This document shows positions 1 to 14,826 of a stretch of 64,000 bases of DNA, one piece after another; position 1 is the stretch's first letter, and each line of letters begins with the position of its first letter. The translations under genes were made by a program, and so were the position numbers. The stretch spans positions 17,815,001-17,879,000 of the forward strand of contig NC_083387.1 in NCBI RefSeq assembly GCF_031755915.1, given 5' to 3'. The notes under the pieces are model-generated. The model saw only the letters and a program-made list of their open reading frames with translations. It was not told the DNA's origin and did no database searches. The DNA comes from Ziziphus jujuba (Eukaryota; Streptophyta; Magnoliopsida; Rosales; Rhamnaceae).

Positions 1-1559
1 TCGCTGCAACTTTTGATTATGCATTGATTCTGCAGTTATCAATGGTATGTGGTGCAGTATTTAGTTTAGCTAAACTGATTTGTTTAAAAAGTGTTAGCAT
101 CTTCACATGAAACCGCTTGATTTTTTTGTTTGATACAACATTTGAATTTCTCTTGAAATCTGTCATACGGTGCTGGACATGTCCTGAACTGATGTTTTGG
201 ATCCCATTCCGGTTGAGTTTTGACATGGCCCTTTGTCATCTCATCATCCCCAGCCTCATTCAAGCTGGGAAAGCAGGTAGTCATAATATTCTAATGGAGC
301 GTATGTCTAGGAGGCTAGGACCTTTGAGGTGCCATTGCTGTGTCTTTGACCTCAAGTTGGTTTTGCCAGAGGCGTGTCGCTTTGATGCATCTGCAAAGGT
401 TATCTATATAAAAATAATAGTTATTTTTAATTTTTTTTTTCAAATAGCTATAAAAAAATAGTTATAAATTGTTGCAAAGGTGTTTGTAGAAAAGAAAATT
501 ATTTATTGAAATTGATAAATTGATCTATAAATTGTTATTCATTGTTTTTGCTAAATATAGATTTTTATTTTTTACTATACCCATAAAGGCATCTATTTTA
601 TTGAAAATGATAAAAAGAAAATATTTTATTTTCACCCTCTCAGATTTGGGGTAGATAAAAAATATTTTTCAGATTTCTAATAATATCATCTACGCTCTCA
701 GTAGAGGAATATAAATTACCCCTATATTTTTAATTAAGTTAAACTACTTTTGAATTTTCTTTTATTTTTTTAACAATAATTAATTTAAAAACTTTAAAAT
801 TTTGTTAATCTATATTTAATTAATTTTATTTAAACTAAGTGATAAATTAATTTGAAAAAAAAAATATGTGGTGATTTTAATGAGATAAATTTTTTTAATC
901 AAATTATAATTTGTCATATTATTTTAGTAAATGTATTATAATTTGTCAAAAAGTTTCAACTAAATATATTATATATTTTTTAATATATTCAACTTAATAT
1001 ATTTATGAAATATATAATTTACTAAAGCTTGTGTAATTAAAATTATTTTATTTTATTATCATCTAAACTGGAAGCGGAAATAACAACGGATCAATAAAAG
1101 CATTTTATATTTTGTAACAGATAGGATATTCGTAAAAGATAAGCATAAAGTATATTAATATTTAAAGTTCATCTTTTTATATACAGAGGGAGGAGGAAAA
1201 TAACAAACCACAAACAAAGTAGAGAAACCAGCTTTTTTACAATATATATAATTACATTTTACACAAAACAAAAGTTCTTGCTATAAGAAAGCTAAAGCTG
1301 ACGTACATTAAATTATTCAATAATATAAAAATATCTTAATTATAATAAATAATAAAAAATTATATACACTAAATGAATTATAGGTAAAAAAAAAAAAAAA
1401 AAAAGAAGAAGCTAAATTGAACTGAAAAAATTTGATCTATTTAATCTTCGGATTTTCATCCAGACAATAACCATTGGATATAAGGTTTAAAAAATTACAA
1501 AAAGTGCTATCTAATTTTTATTGGCTAAAATTTTTTCTCCCTTCCTCAAAACGCATCGT
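1..1559. other. AT-rich upstream region, no gene assigned
   Basis: The first 480 bases are less AT-rich than what follows. They contain a short open frame running off the left edge (about 35 codons, stop near 109) and a 114-codon frame at 117-461. I recognise neither, and the first could be the last exon of a neighbouring gene. From about 480 to 1,550 the DNA is extremely AT-rich with a poly-A run near 1,387-1,403, and I see no coding signal. This stretch probably includes the distal promoter of the helicase gene downstream. Confidence 0.5.
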
Positions 1560-1797
1560 TTCATTAATGGACATTTAGGGTTAGGCTTCTTCTTCGTCCT
1601 GGTGCACGGCTAGTTGCTCCAAGCCGACGTTCGTCGGAGAAACAAAGGTCAGTTCAATTAGCTTGTTTGTTTGTGGGATCATACAAATTCAATAAGTTTG
1701 GAGTTAGAAAGGAATCAGCTATCCTTTTACTGGTTTGCTCTTGTTTTCGTGTTCTTAATTTTCTTTTACGGGAATGAAATTGCTTTGGTAATGGTAA

Positions 1798-1842
<45 letters not shown>

Positions 1843-1847
1843 TCTCT
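1560..1847 (+). promoter_or_regulatory. Probable core promoter/5' leader of MAA3 with a leader intron
   Basis: A telomere-like TTAGGGTTAGG box lies at about 1,574-1,584. Plant housekeeping promoters often carry such telo-boxes near the start site. A good donor (AAAG|GTCAGT) occurs at 1,647/1,648. A long (CT)n tract at about 1,799-1,838 is followed directly by ATAG at 1,838-1,841, six bases before the ATG at 1,848. This fits a leader intron of about 194 bp (1,648-1,841) whose polypyrimidine tract is the microsatellite itself. The intron is inferred; no transcript is available. Confidence 0.5.
1799..1838. repeat. (CT)n microsatellite
   Basis: An uninterrupted CT dinucleotide run immediately upstream of the likely leader-intron acceptor and the helicase start codon. 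Length variation here would alter the polypyrimidine tract. Confidence 0.9.
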
Positions 1848-4800
1848 ATGGCTGTGGATAAGGGCAAACCTCAAGAAGAAGCTTCGCTAGCCCATTTCTA
1901 CAAGATAGTTCTCAGTTGGGACTACTTCCATCTTCTCAAAGAAGCCAATGTAATCACCCTTCCACTCTATTTTTACCATAAACATGTATAATTAACAGTT
2001 TATTTATTTATTTATTTTTTGTTGATATTGGGATGCAGAAGAGGAAGGGTGATATAGAAGAAGGAGGTGGTTTGGGGCTGAAGAAGGTGAAGACTACCTA
2101 CAAAGACATTGATGATTATATTTCTACTTTTGAGCCTCTTATTTTCGAAGAAGTTAAAGCCCAAATTGCTCAGAAAAAAGATGAAGAAGAAGGTTTGGTT
2201 TCCCTCTTTTCCTCATTCCTTTCCTGTTTTGTTTTCAGAAAGTTTTTTCATCACTCAATTTTATGTTGTAGCTTATTGCTGGTTATAGCTTTTGGCAAAT
2301 TGGGGTAGATGTATTTGATTTTATTTTCATTTCAACATTTTCATGACAGAACTGATAATAATGATGAGTATGTAGTGTGTTCTGGAATTGTGATCATGAC
2401 CATAAAATCAACTTTCTTGAATATGAGTTTGTCTAACATAATAATTTTGTGTGGGGCATTTCAGTTGCAGAATGGGAGAGCAGAGTGGTAGTGGAATGCA
2501 ATGAGGTTGATGGGTTTCATTTAGTAACTGTAAACTATGCACATGACGAGGAATCAATATCGCAAAATGATCTTTTGCTTCTTTCAAAAGTCAAGGTGAG
2601 CAAGCTCAACTGGTTGCCTTTAAAATTCTGTCTTTTTGGCTCCTCTGGTTTTAGTATTAATTGTATATATCATGGTATTTTATATATGATGTAAATATTT
2701 GAAAAGAGCAGAGTGTGCAATCTCTGGGAATTGCTTTTAATTATTTTTTATTTATTTAGGGGTTAGGAGGGCATTGAGGGGGTGGTTTCTAAAAAGTTCC
2801 ATAGTTTTACTCTTTTCTCCCCATTTCCTCTGATTAAAGCAACCTGATAATATCAAAATAATTCATCTTGTGTTGCTTGGGTTACTCCTGATAATATAGG
2901 GCATTGCATGTTTCAGTTTCAAGTGGGTACAAAACTGCCAACAACATATGCATTTGCTTTGGTGGAAAGTTGCCAGAATAATCGAATTATACTTAGAATG
3001 TATTTGGCTGGAGAAGTTACACATATGAAAACAAATGGCATTGATTCATGTTCAAGGCTGTTGAATATGCGGTCGATGATTACTTCTACTAATGATGCAG
3101 ACAGATTCTTTAACAGTTTAAAGGTAACCTTTCTTTTAATAGAGATTTTGTGCATCTAGATTTTTCTTTTTTGTTATTTGTTGCATTCAGGATTATTATT
3201 GTTGGAGGTCTGGTGGTCTGAACAACATGGTTATCTAACTGATGCAGACATAACATTCTGTACCTGAATGATCTGGTGATTCCTAATATTTTCAAGCAGT
3301 TGACTATTTGATTAAAGACTAGCTAGTCCAATTTGGTCCTATTTGCTTGGAAACCTATTTAGTCATTCACTATGTTAATCATACTTCATCTTAGAATAAT
3401 CAAAAGTTGCTTTCACACACAATTGATCACATTCACATGTAGCAAACCATATCTTTCAATCATGATTTAAACTATATGAGAATTCATCTTTCAATCACTA
3501 ATGTGGAATTCATTATAGATCCAATATCATAAATCCTTTCAGGCTCATAATTGTATTTGAGAACATGCATGAGTTAGCTAGAAATTCAAGCATTTAGTGC
3601 AATAATGAATTCTTAACATTAAATAAATAACCAGATAGGATCCAAATCAAAGCAATTAAACCTTCATACCTAGGGCTACATCATAACCCTACTTACGAAG
3701 TTAGTACATAACTGTAAAGAAAAACACCATAAATTCATCAAAACTAAGCTCCATGTTAACAAAACTAAAGATCAAAAACAAAGTAGAAATGTTTTTAGAA
3801 GAACAGTGGCTGCTGGAAACTAGCTGCTGTCCTCTCCTTGTTGCTGCTTCTTTCTATGCTAGAGACCCTCAATTTGGCTCTCAACTTTCTCTAGGCTTAT
3901 GTGCTGGTGTTGCCAGAATTTTTGGGTGTGAATCCCCTTAGCAGCTGCCGCATCTGTATATATAAGCTAGGGAACAGATAGCATTTAAGGAAATGTTGCC
4001 TTTTAGTTCCCTTAAATCAAAGAGTGCATGTGCCTTCCACTTTCCTTTTCCTTAACCTTCAATGCTGCCAGCTGCGTAGCTTAGAAACCCATAAACTTTT
4101 CTTTTCTCATACTTGCTGCTACTTGTCTAATTATTCACCACAGAAAATAACTTTCCTTTCTCTAATTTAGGCTTCCAGAGATATTAATCAGTTTAGGAAG
4201 CTTCTTGGTGCTTCCTCTTGTATTGTCGTCACTTCTCTATAATACTAGAATGTTGAAACAAAACAGCAGCTTCCTTTATTCTCTTTTAGGCTTCAAATAA
4301 CCTATGAATTTTTTAGAATTTAGGCCCCGATATATTTTTGAATTGAAATTCTATATTTCTTAAATCTTTTCTTAGAAATAAAAAATCATAAGAATTGAGT
4401 TATTTCTACACACACTTTTAAGCATATATTTATCAAGTAATAAGCAAACTAGAATAGCATAAAACATGGAATTTTTATGCCTAACAATGATGCACCATAT
4501 AATGCAGATTTGCAGCTTATCAACTATCACTCGTGAATATACAGCTCTACGATCAATTGGTACTCTTCCTTTTAAGGATTTGATAATTACAGCTGCTCAA
4601 AACAATTTTGATCCAGAAATCCAGGCCTGGAAAATTTCTAGACATCTGGAGGAATATATAAAAGACAATCTCAATGAATCTCAATGGGAAGCCATACAGG
4701 TAGGTAGTACTAAAATTATTTAATATATGCTATGATAAGATTTCACTATTCCCATGATTATATTATATTGCTTTATCTACCTCTGACTCTCTTAATGGGT

Positions 4801-7800
4801 GTAGACTATGAGGCTTTATGTATGTCACAGGATTAATTAATTTCTTCTAGGATTTTCTCATTTTATTTTAATGAAAGTAATTTTATTTTGTGCTGCAGGC
4901 TGGTTTATCGCGTAAACCCTTTGTTCTGATACAGGTTTTTCTTATTCCTCAGAATTTCTTTTAGATCCATATTGCAACATTTTTTTTTCCCCTTTCTTTC
5001 TCTATTTCCTTTAATTTTTTATTTTTTAAATGTCAAATTTTTCATGGCAATCTGTTTCAGTTTTCATATTACATTCTCATTGCCTATGATGCTTAGACGC
5101 ACCTAAGTTTCAGTTATATCATTAAAGATTATATGTGGAGCTTTTTACGCAATGCTAAAAGCTGATATCATATCAGTTTATAATTGAGATTGATTTGTAT
5201 GATTATATGGAATTTAGCAGTGTGGGTCATTTTTGTTATCAGTTTCAGGCCTTTCAATGATCTTAAGAAAAGGTTATAGAAAAAAAGGACACAGCAAAGA
5301 GAGATATCAAAGAAAGTATGCTCTCCTAGAAAGCTTAATACCCAAATCTCACCATCCATTCAACCTAATATTAATGAAGTAAACACTCACTTAGTATTGA
5401 TATTGCATAGAAAGAAAATATTGGAGGAATAAAGGAGAATAAAGAAACCATGCAGTTAGGTTTTAATAAAATTACAAAAATACCCTTTGTATGTAGAAAT
5501 AAAGTAAACAGTTATAATACTTTTTATCAAGCTAAGAACATCCGTTTAGTAGACTCATCTTGGAACTTAAAATGATGAAAACCATTTGCTCAAAGCCATA
5601 ATAAGTATATTTCCAATTTATTCTTCTAACTTGAATTATAGGGAGTCTGATTTTCAATGTGTTTGGTTCTCTTATTAAATTCAGGGTTATTAACAATATA
5701 TGTAGCAGTCTAATTTCAGAGTAATACAGTATATCATTTTAGCTTATCGAGAGAAATTCTAAGTTCTTTTTAAGGAGAAAAATAAGATGTACACGTGAAG
5801 AAAGTTAACATCTCTAATGCATAAATATATAACCGTATAACGTCCACATTAAACATTCCATGCTTCCAAGTTGTATTTTTTTCCATTTTCATGTCCAATA
5901 CTTCCTACATATTGTGAAGATATTAGTTTTAGGAATTTTATGTAGTTTCAGGGGGTCTTCTTTTTCTCTTTTCCATTTTGTTTGATTATTAGTGTAGTAC
6001 TATGTTATTAAAATATTTTATCACACCCCTTATAGCATAAGGACAGTTCTCTTCTGAAAAAAATTATGTTTCCTTAATTGAAACTGAATATGTTTCTTTC
6101 CTTAATTGAAACTGAATATGTTTCTAAGTGTTTGATTTTCTTGAAGGGAAGGTGGTTCTTTCATTTCGTTTAATTTTGTTTCAACTCTTTTGTGACTCAT
6201 AATCTTCCCTAGCTTAAGAACGGATGGAGTTTTTGTCTATAAATTTCATGGATTTCTAGAAGCTATCTCATAAAGATGAGTTCCTTCATATAAATAGCCT
6301 TTAGATGCAGTCATTTATTGTTCCAAGCCTTTGTGTCTGTCTAATATTATGTCTAAATCTTGCTACCTCTATTTATGATCATATATTATCTCCTTTTTGG
6401 ATGGGTCTACATGTGAGGGAGGATGTTGGTTGTGTTTGTGTTAGCTTGATATATAGCTAGGTTGACTTCCCAACTAAACCAGTCTCCATCCATTTGGATT
6501 CTTCTGTGGTTGATCCTCTTCCCGCCGCACAAGTTGCTCCGGATACTTTGCTCCAAACTATTGCACTTTCCAACGGCAGGCTTACCCGTATGCAGTATTC
6601 TCTTGCTTCTATTTTGCCTTTGCAAACTTTATATGTGCTATCGTGCATTTTTTGTGTCCTCTCTTGTGTGTCTATTCCTATAACTTGTCAGGAAGTCAAG
6701 CCATCTCAAGTGGAAACAAGTTATGAAGAGATGAATGCCTCGATTTGTCATGAAACCCAGGAAATAACTTCCTTTCTTTTCTTTTATTTTTATTTTTATT
6801 TTTTTTTGAACTAACGTCCTTACTTGAATGAAAAACTGTAGTCAGTGTCACTTGGACTATGCCTTAAATTATCTTCTGAATGATACCGTTGAGCATCACA
6901 AAGCCAGCATAGTTGCTAAATACCATACTTGAACCTTTGCATCGACTGATTTGAAACTTTTCCCTAGTTTCTGAGTTTAATGTAGTCTCATGCTTTATAT
7001 AGGTGGCTTACATTCAATTGGAATCTTTATCAGTCGGATGTGAATAATGCATTTCTATTGGCTGTAAAAGTATTTTCTAGAAACCTAGTGACATGGGGAA
7101 GAAGAAAACCATAGTATTGCGCAAAGATCCAGCACAGAGGCGGAATACAGAACAATGGATCAAACTGCATGGGAATTTTTTTGCATGCAGAATCCTCTAA
7201 AAGAACATTGAGAATCTTGATAGACCAATTATATCTTATTGCGTTAATTAGGTTTCTATTCGTATTGCTAGTGATTGTAGGTTTCATAAATGATGTCATT
7301 TTACTGGGGAGATGGTTATGAGCAAGAACTTGTAAACTCCCCATGTTAAATGAAAATATCATATTGGAACTGTCTTCACCAAAGCATTAAGCGAGGCACT
7401 GTTTAGTAAATTTAGTTCCAAGATAGCATTGCCAGATGTATATACTTTAGCTTGAGGCTGTGTTATAATAGTTGTGTATATAAACATCTTATTGGTGTGA
7501 TCTCTCTCTCTCTCTCTCTCTCTCTATTTCTTTCTGATAGGAAACATTGCCTTATTTGTTAGAGAAAACGTTGTAATTATTTAAGAGGATGAGAGACCTC
7601 AAATAGGTAATTTTTTATTTTACACCTAATGGTCTGTGTCTATGTCTGGTTGGTATTCGTGTAATTCCCTGTTTTATATCTAATGCTTTGTGTGTCTGCA
7701 CAAAGCATAGAAGGTAATGCTCTGGGTATTTTAGTGTATGTATGAACTGTATAAGTTGTTCTTCCATGGGTTTTAGGATTCCGTTATGGAGGTTAAAGAT

Positions 7801-10800
7801 AATCTCTCCTGTTCCTTGTGCATTAACAATAAAGAATGTCCATGTTTTTCTCCATTGGATTTTATTGTTTATTCACTTTTTTTGAACAGTGCACTTGTGC
7901 ACACCTTGGTGCTCATTTTTTATATTTATATTCTTTTAAATGAATAAAGAATATGTAGAAATTATAAATGATTTGAATGAAAATTAATATAAAATCTATT
8001 TTTTAACTAGAACAGTTTTCTTTATTTTGTAACATATCTTGAGAACCTTTTATTTATGAAAGTTATATTTCATGTATATTAGTATGTTGATGCTGAACTT
8101 GTGTTTCCAGGGTCCTCCAGGAACAGGAAAGACACAAACGATCCTTGGAATTCTCAGTTCCATTTTGCATGCAACTCCAGCAAGAGTACACTCCAGGTAA
8201 AAAATAAGCCCTTTTTGTTTCGTTTTTGTAACGTAATCCTAGTCAAGTGTGTAAGCTGCTGTTTCTAGGTTAACCTTGTCTGCTGTGACCATAAGAGGTG
8301 AGGAATTGGATATGTTACACATCTACATTTTTACCTGATGTTCTATCAGTTTGGTTCATTTATTGTATGCTTCATTTGTAGGGGTGGCTCACTCAACGTA
8401 AAGCACGGGCCAGACTTGTCGTTTAAGGAAAAGTATGTGGTTATTAACTTTTTTTACTTTTTCCCTTTCTTTCTTTCTTTCTTTCTTCATTTCCTTCTTT
8501 TCCCCTTCTTGATGATTGAATGGCTTTAGTTGTTGTTTCTTTTCATTACCAATACCTAGAAAGACACAAAACTAATTATTGGATTATTTTTTTGAGGATC
8601 AAACCCTCAACATCACAGCAGGAGTGTAGTCCTTTTGTTGAAATTGTAACGTTTGTGTTGTGTTGTCTGTATGTAATTGCAGAATCAATCATTGGGGACG
8701 AGCAGCACCTTGGCTCAGCGGTAGTAATCCTAGAGATGATGTAATGCCCGTTGATGGTGATGATGGTTTTTTCCCAACCACTGGAAATGAATTGGTAAGT
8801 TTAATTCTTAACTTTATCTTATTTGTGATTTGAGATATCTTATTTCCTAACTTCTATGTAAGATGCAGAAACCAGAAGCAGTTAATTCGAGCCGTAAATA
8901 TCGTGTGCGTGTTCTTGTATGTGCCCCATCGAACTCTGCACTAGATGAGATTGTATTGCGTGTTCTAAATAATGGTTTGTTTCTCTTCTCATACATGAAT
9001 TTGCTCTTCAAATAAATTGGCATGCTTTAGTTCCATGATACACTTTGAAAAGCAGATCTCTTTCGTTGTATATTGATTTGTTTTCATACCTGCCATAATG
9101 CAAGAGTTATAAGTTGAGAGATAATAAATGAACCCAGCCAAATGGATCCACTTTGTTTGGAAATCCGAACGAACACGGATTCAGGTCATTTACAAATAAA
9201 TATGCCTGCTACATTTATAGTTATAATGAAAGGGAAAAATGCATGCGGACCAAACTTATCATATATACTCATCATATGGGGGAAAAAGTATATATACATA
9301 TAGAAATCAAATTCTCTAATTTGGAATCTAGTTTCAAACACAAATAGACTTGCAATTTAAGCTTGATAAATTCCTTCAAGTTTGAATTGTAAGTCTAATT
9401 TCTGTCCATGTTTTATGTTTAAATTTAAATTAATCTGCTGCCTTGAGTTTAATTAATTTCATTATCAAATCATGTTGAATGAAAGGCTTACTGATATAGC
9501 TTTTTTGTAGTCCTGATGTATCAAATTATGGGCAATAAATAGTTTTTTGTGTTTATTAGAAAGTTTTTTTTATTTATTTTTTATTTTTTTTTTATTTTTA
9601 TTTTTGATAGGTGTTTTTATTAGAAAGTTTCTTCTTTGGTTCATGAATCTTTTTCAAAAGTACAAATGGACATTTGGTGCTAATTGGCTTTATTGAATAT
9701 ATTTTCTTGGTTATCCTCAGGTGTACATGATGAAAATAGTCGTTCATATAATCCTAAAATTGTACGCATTGGTCTTAAGCCACATCATTCCGTTCGTGCA
9801 GTCTCCATGGATAATCTGGTGCGTATGTGGGTGTTAACGAAGTTTACTGAGCTTCACTTTATGGCTATTATCATATTTTACTGTTGGTACTTAAACTTTT
9901 TTCTCATAGAATATGTACAGGGCAAAACAATAAAAAAGAAGAATGTTAAATTTTCATATAAATTACTTGGGCTCTAAAAGATAAAAAATGGTGTAACCAC
10001 AAAAATGCAGGTGGAAAAACACCAAGAGGCCACTGGAACTTTTGAATGATCTTGCAATTGAGTTGATGTAGCTTACATTACCATCTCTCTTTAATGTTTT
10101 TCCCCTCACTTTTGTTCTTGAAAATGAAATACATTAATAATCTAATCAGACATCTTCAATAATTAGTTTGGTGCTAATTATTAGTTATATGTTTAATGTT
10201 TCTTTTGCTTCTGAGAGAAATTTGTGTATCTCTAGTTTAGATTTTGTTAAAGATAGAGGAGAATAGAGCACTTGATTTATGTTTATCATTCTTTGAACAT
10301 TCTTATATCTCTATACTAATAAGCCTAGGTTAAAAATTACGTACAAAAAAATGAAGATACAAAACAGCATAAACAAATTTCTGGATAGGCTTACATAAGG
10401 AGTGACAACTTCACCCTTCAATACCATTTTACAGATTAAAAATTACTCCATCTCTGTATTTTTTAGTATGCTCGTGAAACACAGGATTGCTAGGAATATT
10501 GGTGGTGGAAGCCTGATTTTTTGACCTTAATCCCTAATTCTGTTAGATTCTTTATCCCCATTAGTTTGCAAGGTGTATGGGCCATTGCTTGATGCTCTGC
10601 TTCTTCCTTGGATGTGACCACAAGATTATTTTTTTACTACTTCAATTAATAAATTTGCTCCCATGACGGTACAATAGCCGTTGGAAGATCTTCTATCTGA
10701 TGAGGAACCTGCCCAGTCTGCATAAGAGTAACTAGTGATATGCAGATATTAGCATTTTTAGTATGGGTATCTAGTTCCAGATGTATCTTTAAGATACTTA

Positions 10801-13800
10801 ATGATCATAGAAATCGTGTTCAAACGTGCTAATTCAGATTTTCCATGAACTGGCTGATGGCTTCCACAACAGAAGTAATGTCTGCTATGGATGTTGTAAG
10901 ATATATAAGTTAACCCACTAAAATTTTAAGTCTTTTTTGTCCTTGATCTCTTCTTGTTTGAGTAATCTAGGTCTAAATTAGGTTCCATAGGAGTATCTGA
11001 AGGTTTAGAAGTTAACCCACTAAAATTTTAAGTCTTTTTTGTCCTTGATCTCTTCTTGTTTGAGTAATCTAGGTTTAAATTAGGTTCCATAGGAGTATCT
11101 GAAGGTTTAGATTTAAATGCTTGTTTTGAATAATAAGTCCTGCACATACTTTCTTTGAGATAGAAGCAGAACAATCCCTTTTTACCCAGAAGAAACTTCC
11201 CCATGACGTATGGAATTTTGTCACAGATTTATAGTTTATGACTTCCCTTTCAATTTACTCTTTTACATCAATTCCATTTAAAATTGCTAGATACTATAAT
11301 ATCATCCATGTAGATAATTAGGATGATGGGACCTGCTTTGTCTGCTTTACGATTATTGAGAGATTTGATTGACACCCGATGAATCTAAATGAATTAAGTA
11401 CTTGACTTAGCTTAACAAAGAAGGAATTTTAAACCGTATATTATTTTCATTAGTCGACATACAAAATTGGATAGGTGATCTACAATTGCAACCTGGAAAC
11501 TTAGGTTCCAGTGACATCTATATTTTCGTTCTTGCTTGGCACTATAAATTTCTATCATTAAAATGTTCGTATTTCCTATCTGAATGATGTCTTAGTTGTT
11601 TTTAATATTACTTAAACTTCATACAAGAGTTGTCCTATGTAGGTAAAGCAAAAGCATGAAAGCATGGAGGCTGATAAAGACAGATTTAGAGCTGCAGGAA
11701 GTGATAAGGACAGTATTCGTGCTGCAATTCTGGAGCAGGCTGTGATTGTAAGTGACTTCTACTTTGTGTTGATAATAATTTAAGAGGTATGATTTTCTTT
11801 GATTATGTATGTTTGGCAGGTCTTTTCCACCCTTAGCTTCAGTGGTTCAACTCTTTTCAGTAAGTGGAATCGTGGTTTTGATGTTGTTATAATAGATGAA
11901 GCCGGCCAAGCTGTAAGTGGCTATGACTTTTATTTTTTGTTTGTATTGACCTTCAATGTTCTAATGGAAAGCAGTTAGCATGCATGATGTTGTCCCATGT
12001 ATAGGATATGTTGTGGAGATTAACAAGCTTCTGCATCAGTTGGACTACAGAAAACCACAACATACCGAAAGATGATTTGTTCAAAACTTGATGTTCTGAT
12101 TATAAAAATTTTATGGAACTGTTTTGGCCTTTCCCTTTTTTTCTTCTATATATAAACCTCTATGTTTTCTGTGATAAACTGCTGACTGCTGACTCATATT
12201 CTTCTCCTCCTTTGTTATCCTGTCTTTATGTCAATTAGCAACATGATAGAAGGTTAGCTAGGATATTAGGTCTTGAAAAATACAGACCAGTGGCTAATCG
12301 ATGTAACTATCATGCATTTTCACTTTGGCATTCATGGTTGAAAGTCATGTTAGTTTTTTCTATTTGTATCTAATATTATTCATAATAGTTTACAAAGTTG
12401 AACTATTTATAACTGAAAGATGAATTGGCTCCCCATTAAAGGAAAATAATAGAGAAAAGGGGGGATTGGAACTGCTAGTGAGCATTCCTTCTCAGTATAG
12501 TTTTCTTTTACTCCCTTCTATCTTTTTTTTTTTTTCTCAATAGAGAAAATTCTTGGGCTGATAGTCTTTATCGATATTTGTGTATTTTCTTGACTAACCA
12601 GGTTTTCGTTAACCAAAACCTTGTGTGTATGGGTGTGGGTGTGGGTGTGTGTGGGTGGGTGTTTGTGCGTGTGCATTTATTTGTTTTATATAAATATGGA
12701 AAGATATCCCAATCAATTTTCTGACCAACTTGATGTGCTCCATAACTAAAATTTTTCTTAAATGTAATTTTATGATGATTAACTGTTGTTTTATTTTATT
12801 TTGTTCTCAGCACTTGGTTTTATTTACATAAAAAAAAAGAAAAAAGTACGAACTGGGGTTAAGGCCACTGAGATGATAAATGGGTGTGTGTGTGCGCGTT
12901 TATATAAATATGGAAAGATATCCCAATTAATTTTCTGATCAACTTGATGTGCTCCATAACTAAAATTTTTCTTAAATGAAATTTTATGATGATTAACTGT
13001 TGTTTTATATTATTTTGTTCTAAGCACTTGGTTTTATTTTACAAACTGGGGTTAAGGCCACTGAGATGATAAATGGGTCAGTCTATAAAAAGATGAAGCA
13101 TTCACCTAAACAAGTTTCAATTACTTCAGTTAAAAAATTCTGTTTTGGGATTATTCATTCTGTATTATGAACTTCTCTTAATAGCATCTTTAAAGTATTG
13201 TTATGTTTTGGTGAAAACTTGTCTTTATTGGGGGGGAAAAAAAGTAAAAAAATAGTTCATAGGATAATAGGATGAGAAATCCTCAAACATGAGATAAAAC
13301 GTCTGAACCTTAATTAGACAACATATTTTCAACTAGAAAAATAAGATTTCCTTTAAAGAATTAACACTGTCGTAGCTTTAACTATTGATGCCACTTCACA
13401 ATAAACTAAATGCTTTTTGAAACCTTCTTTACTACCTTGCCAGAGAAGATCTCTCATTAAGTGTTCTAACATTTCAGAAATCCTCAAAGGGGCTCTAAAT
13501 CTAAGCGATGAAGGATAGTGAATTGGAATACTTGAGAACTGTTTTTTTGAAGTAAGTCCGTCCCTGCTTGAGATATATGCTTTTTTCCACCCTTAAAGAT
13601 GTTTACTGACTTTAACTACCACCAGATCCCAATACTCATATTTATCAAGATCCCCTCTCAGTGGGATGCCTAAATATTTTATTGGCCATTCCCCTACCGT
13701 ACAACCCACTTTTAAAGCCATATCCTATATAATATTTTCCCTTTTCTAGTTAGATATAGAATATTCTTTTTCCCCCTCACTAGGTAAGTCTCATTCTATC

Positions 13801-14726
13801 TTTTCACATGGAAATGGTTCACATGTTTTTGTCAAAGGAGAGGAAAGATGAATTAAAGTAGCAAGCATAGCAAAAGCTGTCAATGATAATGGAAAGTTTA
13901 TGTTAGGTGTCCTTGAAGTAGATGGTATCAACTTTAAGAAGATCAACAAAAGTTTTGACAATGTAGTCTCCTTGACAGTTTTGACATATTGAATTATAAA
14001 CTGGCGTAGAATCAGCTTCTTATTTTGAAAACTTTTGTGGCTGCTATCAATTTTTTGGCTGTAATCAGGCATGCATTATACGTTTGTTTTTATGTTAATT
14101 CCATCCTCTGCAATTGAAATCTGTTAGCACTGAATGATGCATGCTTTGAACAGGTGGAACCAGCTACTCTTGTTCCACTGGCCAATGGATGCAAACAAGT
14201 ATTTCTTGTAAGTTTCTGATTTTATTTTAGGACTTTATTGTGTTTCTTATAATTATTATTTATTTCTTTCGTAGTTTTACATGTGCATCACTGCATGCAC
14301 TTAGATATATTTATAATCTAGCTTGTAATCAATGAATTGCTTTTTCCTAATAGGTTGGAGATCCAGTTCAACTTCCAGCTACTGTAATTTCTCCCATTGC
14401 TGAGAAATTTGGGTAAAAGACTTGTGAAACTGATGTTCTTTTATTGATTTGTAGGAAACTTCTGATGCATCGAGTGTGACTCTCTCTTATGTTTTATTAA
14501 TTGTAGATATGGTATGAGTTTGTTTGAGAGATTTCAGAAGGCAGGTTATCCAGTGACTATGCTGAAGATGCAGTATCGTATGCATCCAGAGGTTAGATAA
14601 GAAATATTTAGTTATGCTTTGGAAAAGATAATTTGATTAGTGTATGATAGTTGATAACAATACAGATTAATGCTGTAAATCCTTGAAAGTATATGGTTAT
14701 GGCAAGGAATTGATTATGAAGTTATG

Positions 14727-14761
<35 letters not shown>

Positions 14762-14793
14762 GTATATATATAATATCTAGAATCTTAAAAATG

Positions 14794-14826
<33 letters not shown>

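Noticed and set aside
117..461. 114-codon forward frame at the left edge
   Set aside because: No recognisable domain, passes into poly-T AT-rich DNA, and a competing short frame ends nearby. It cannot be called a gene.
6407..6814. Overlapping frames of 63-106 codons inside intron 6
   Set aside because: They overlap on both strands without homology; the host transcript must splice across them.
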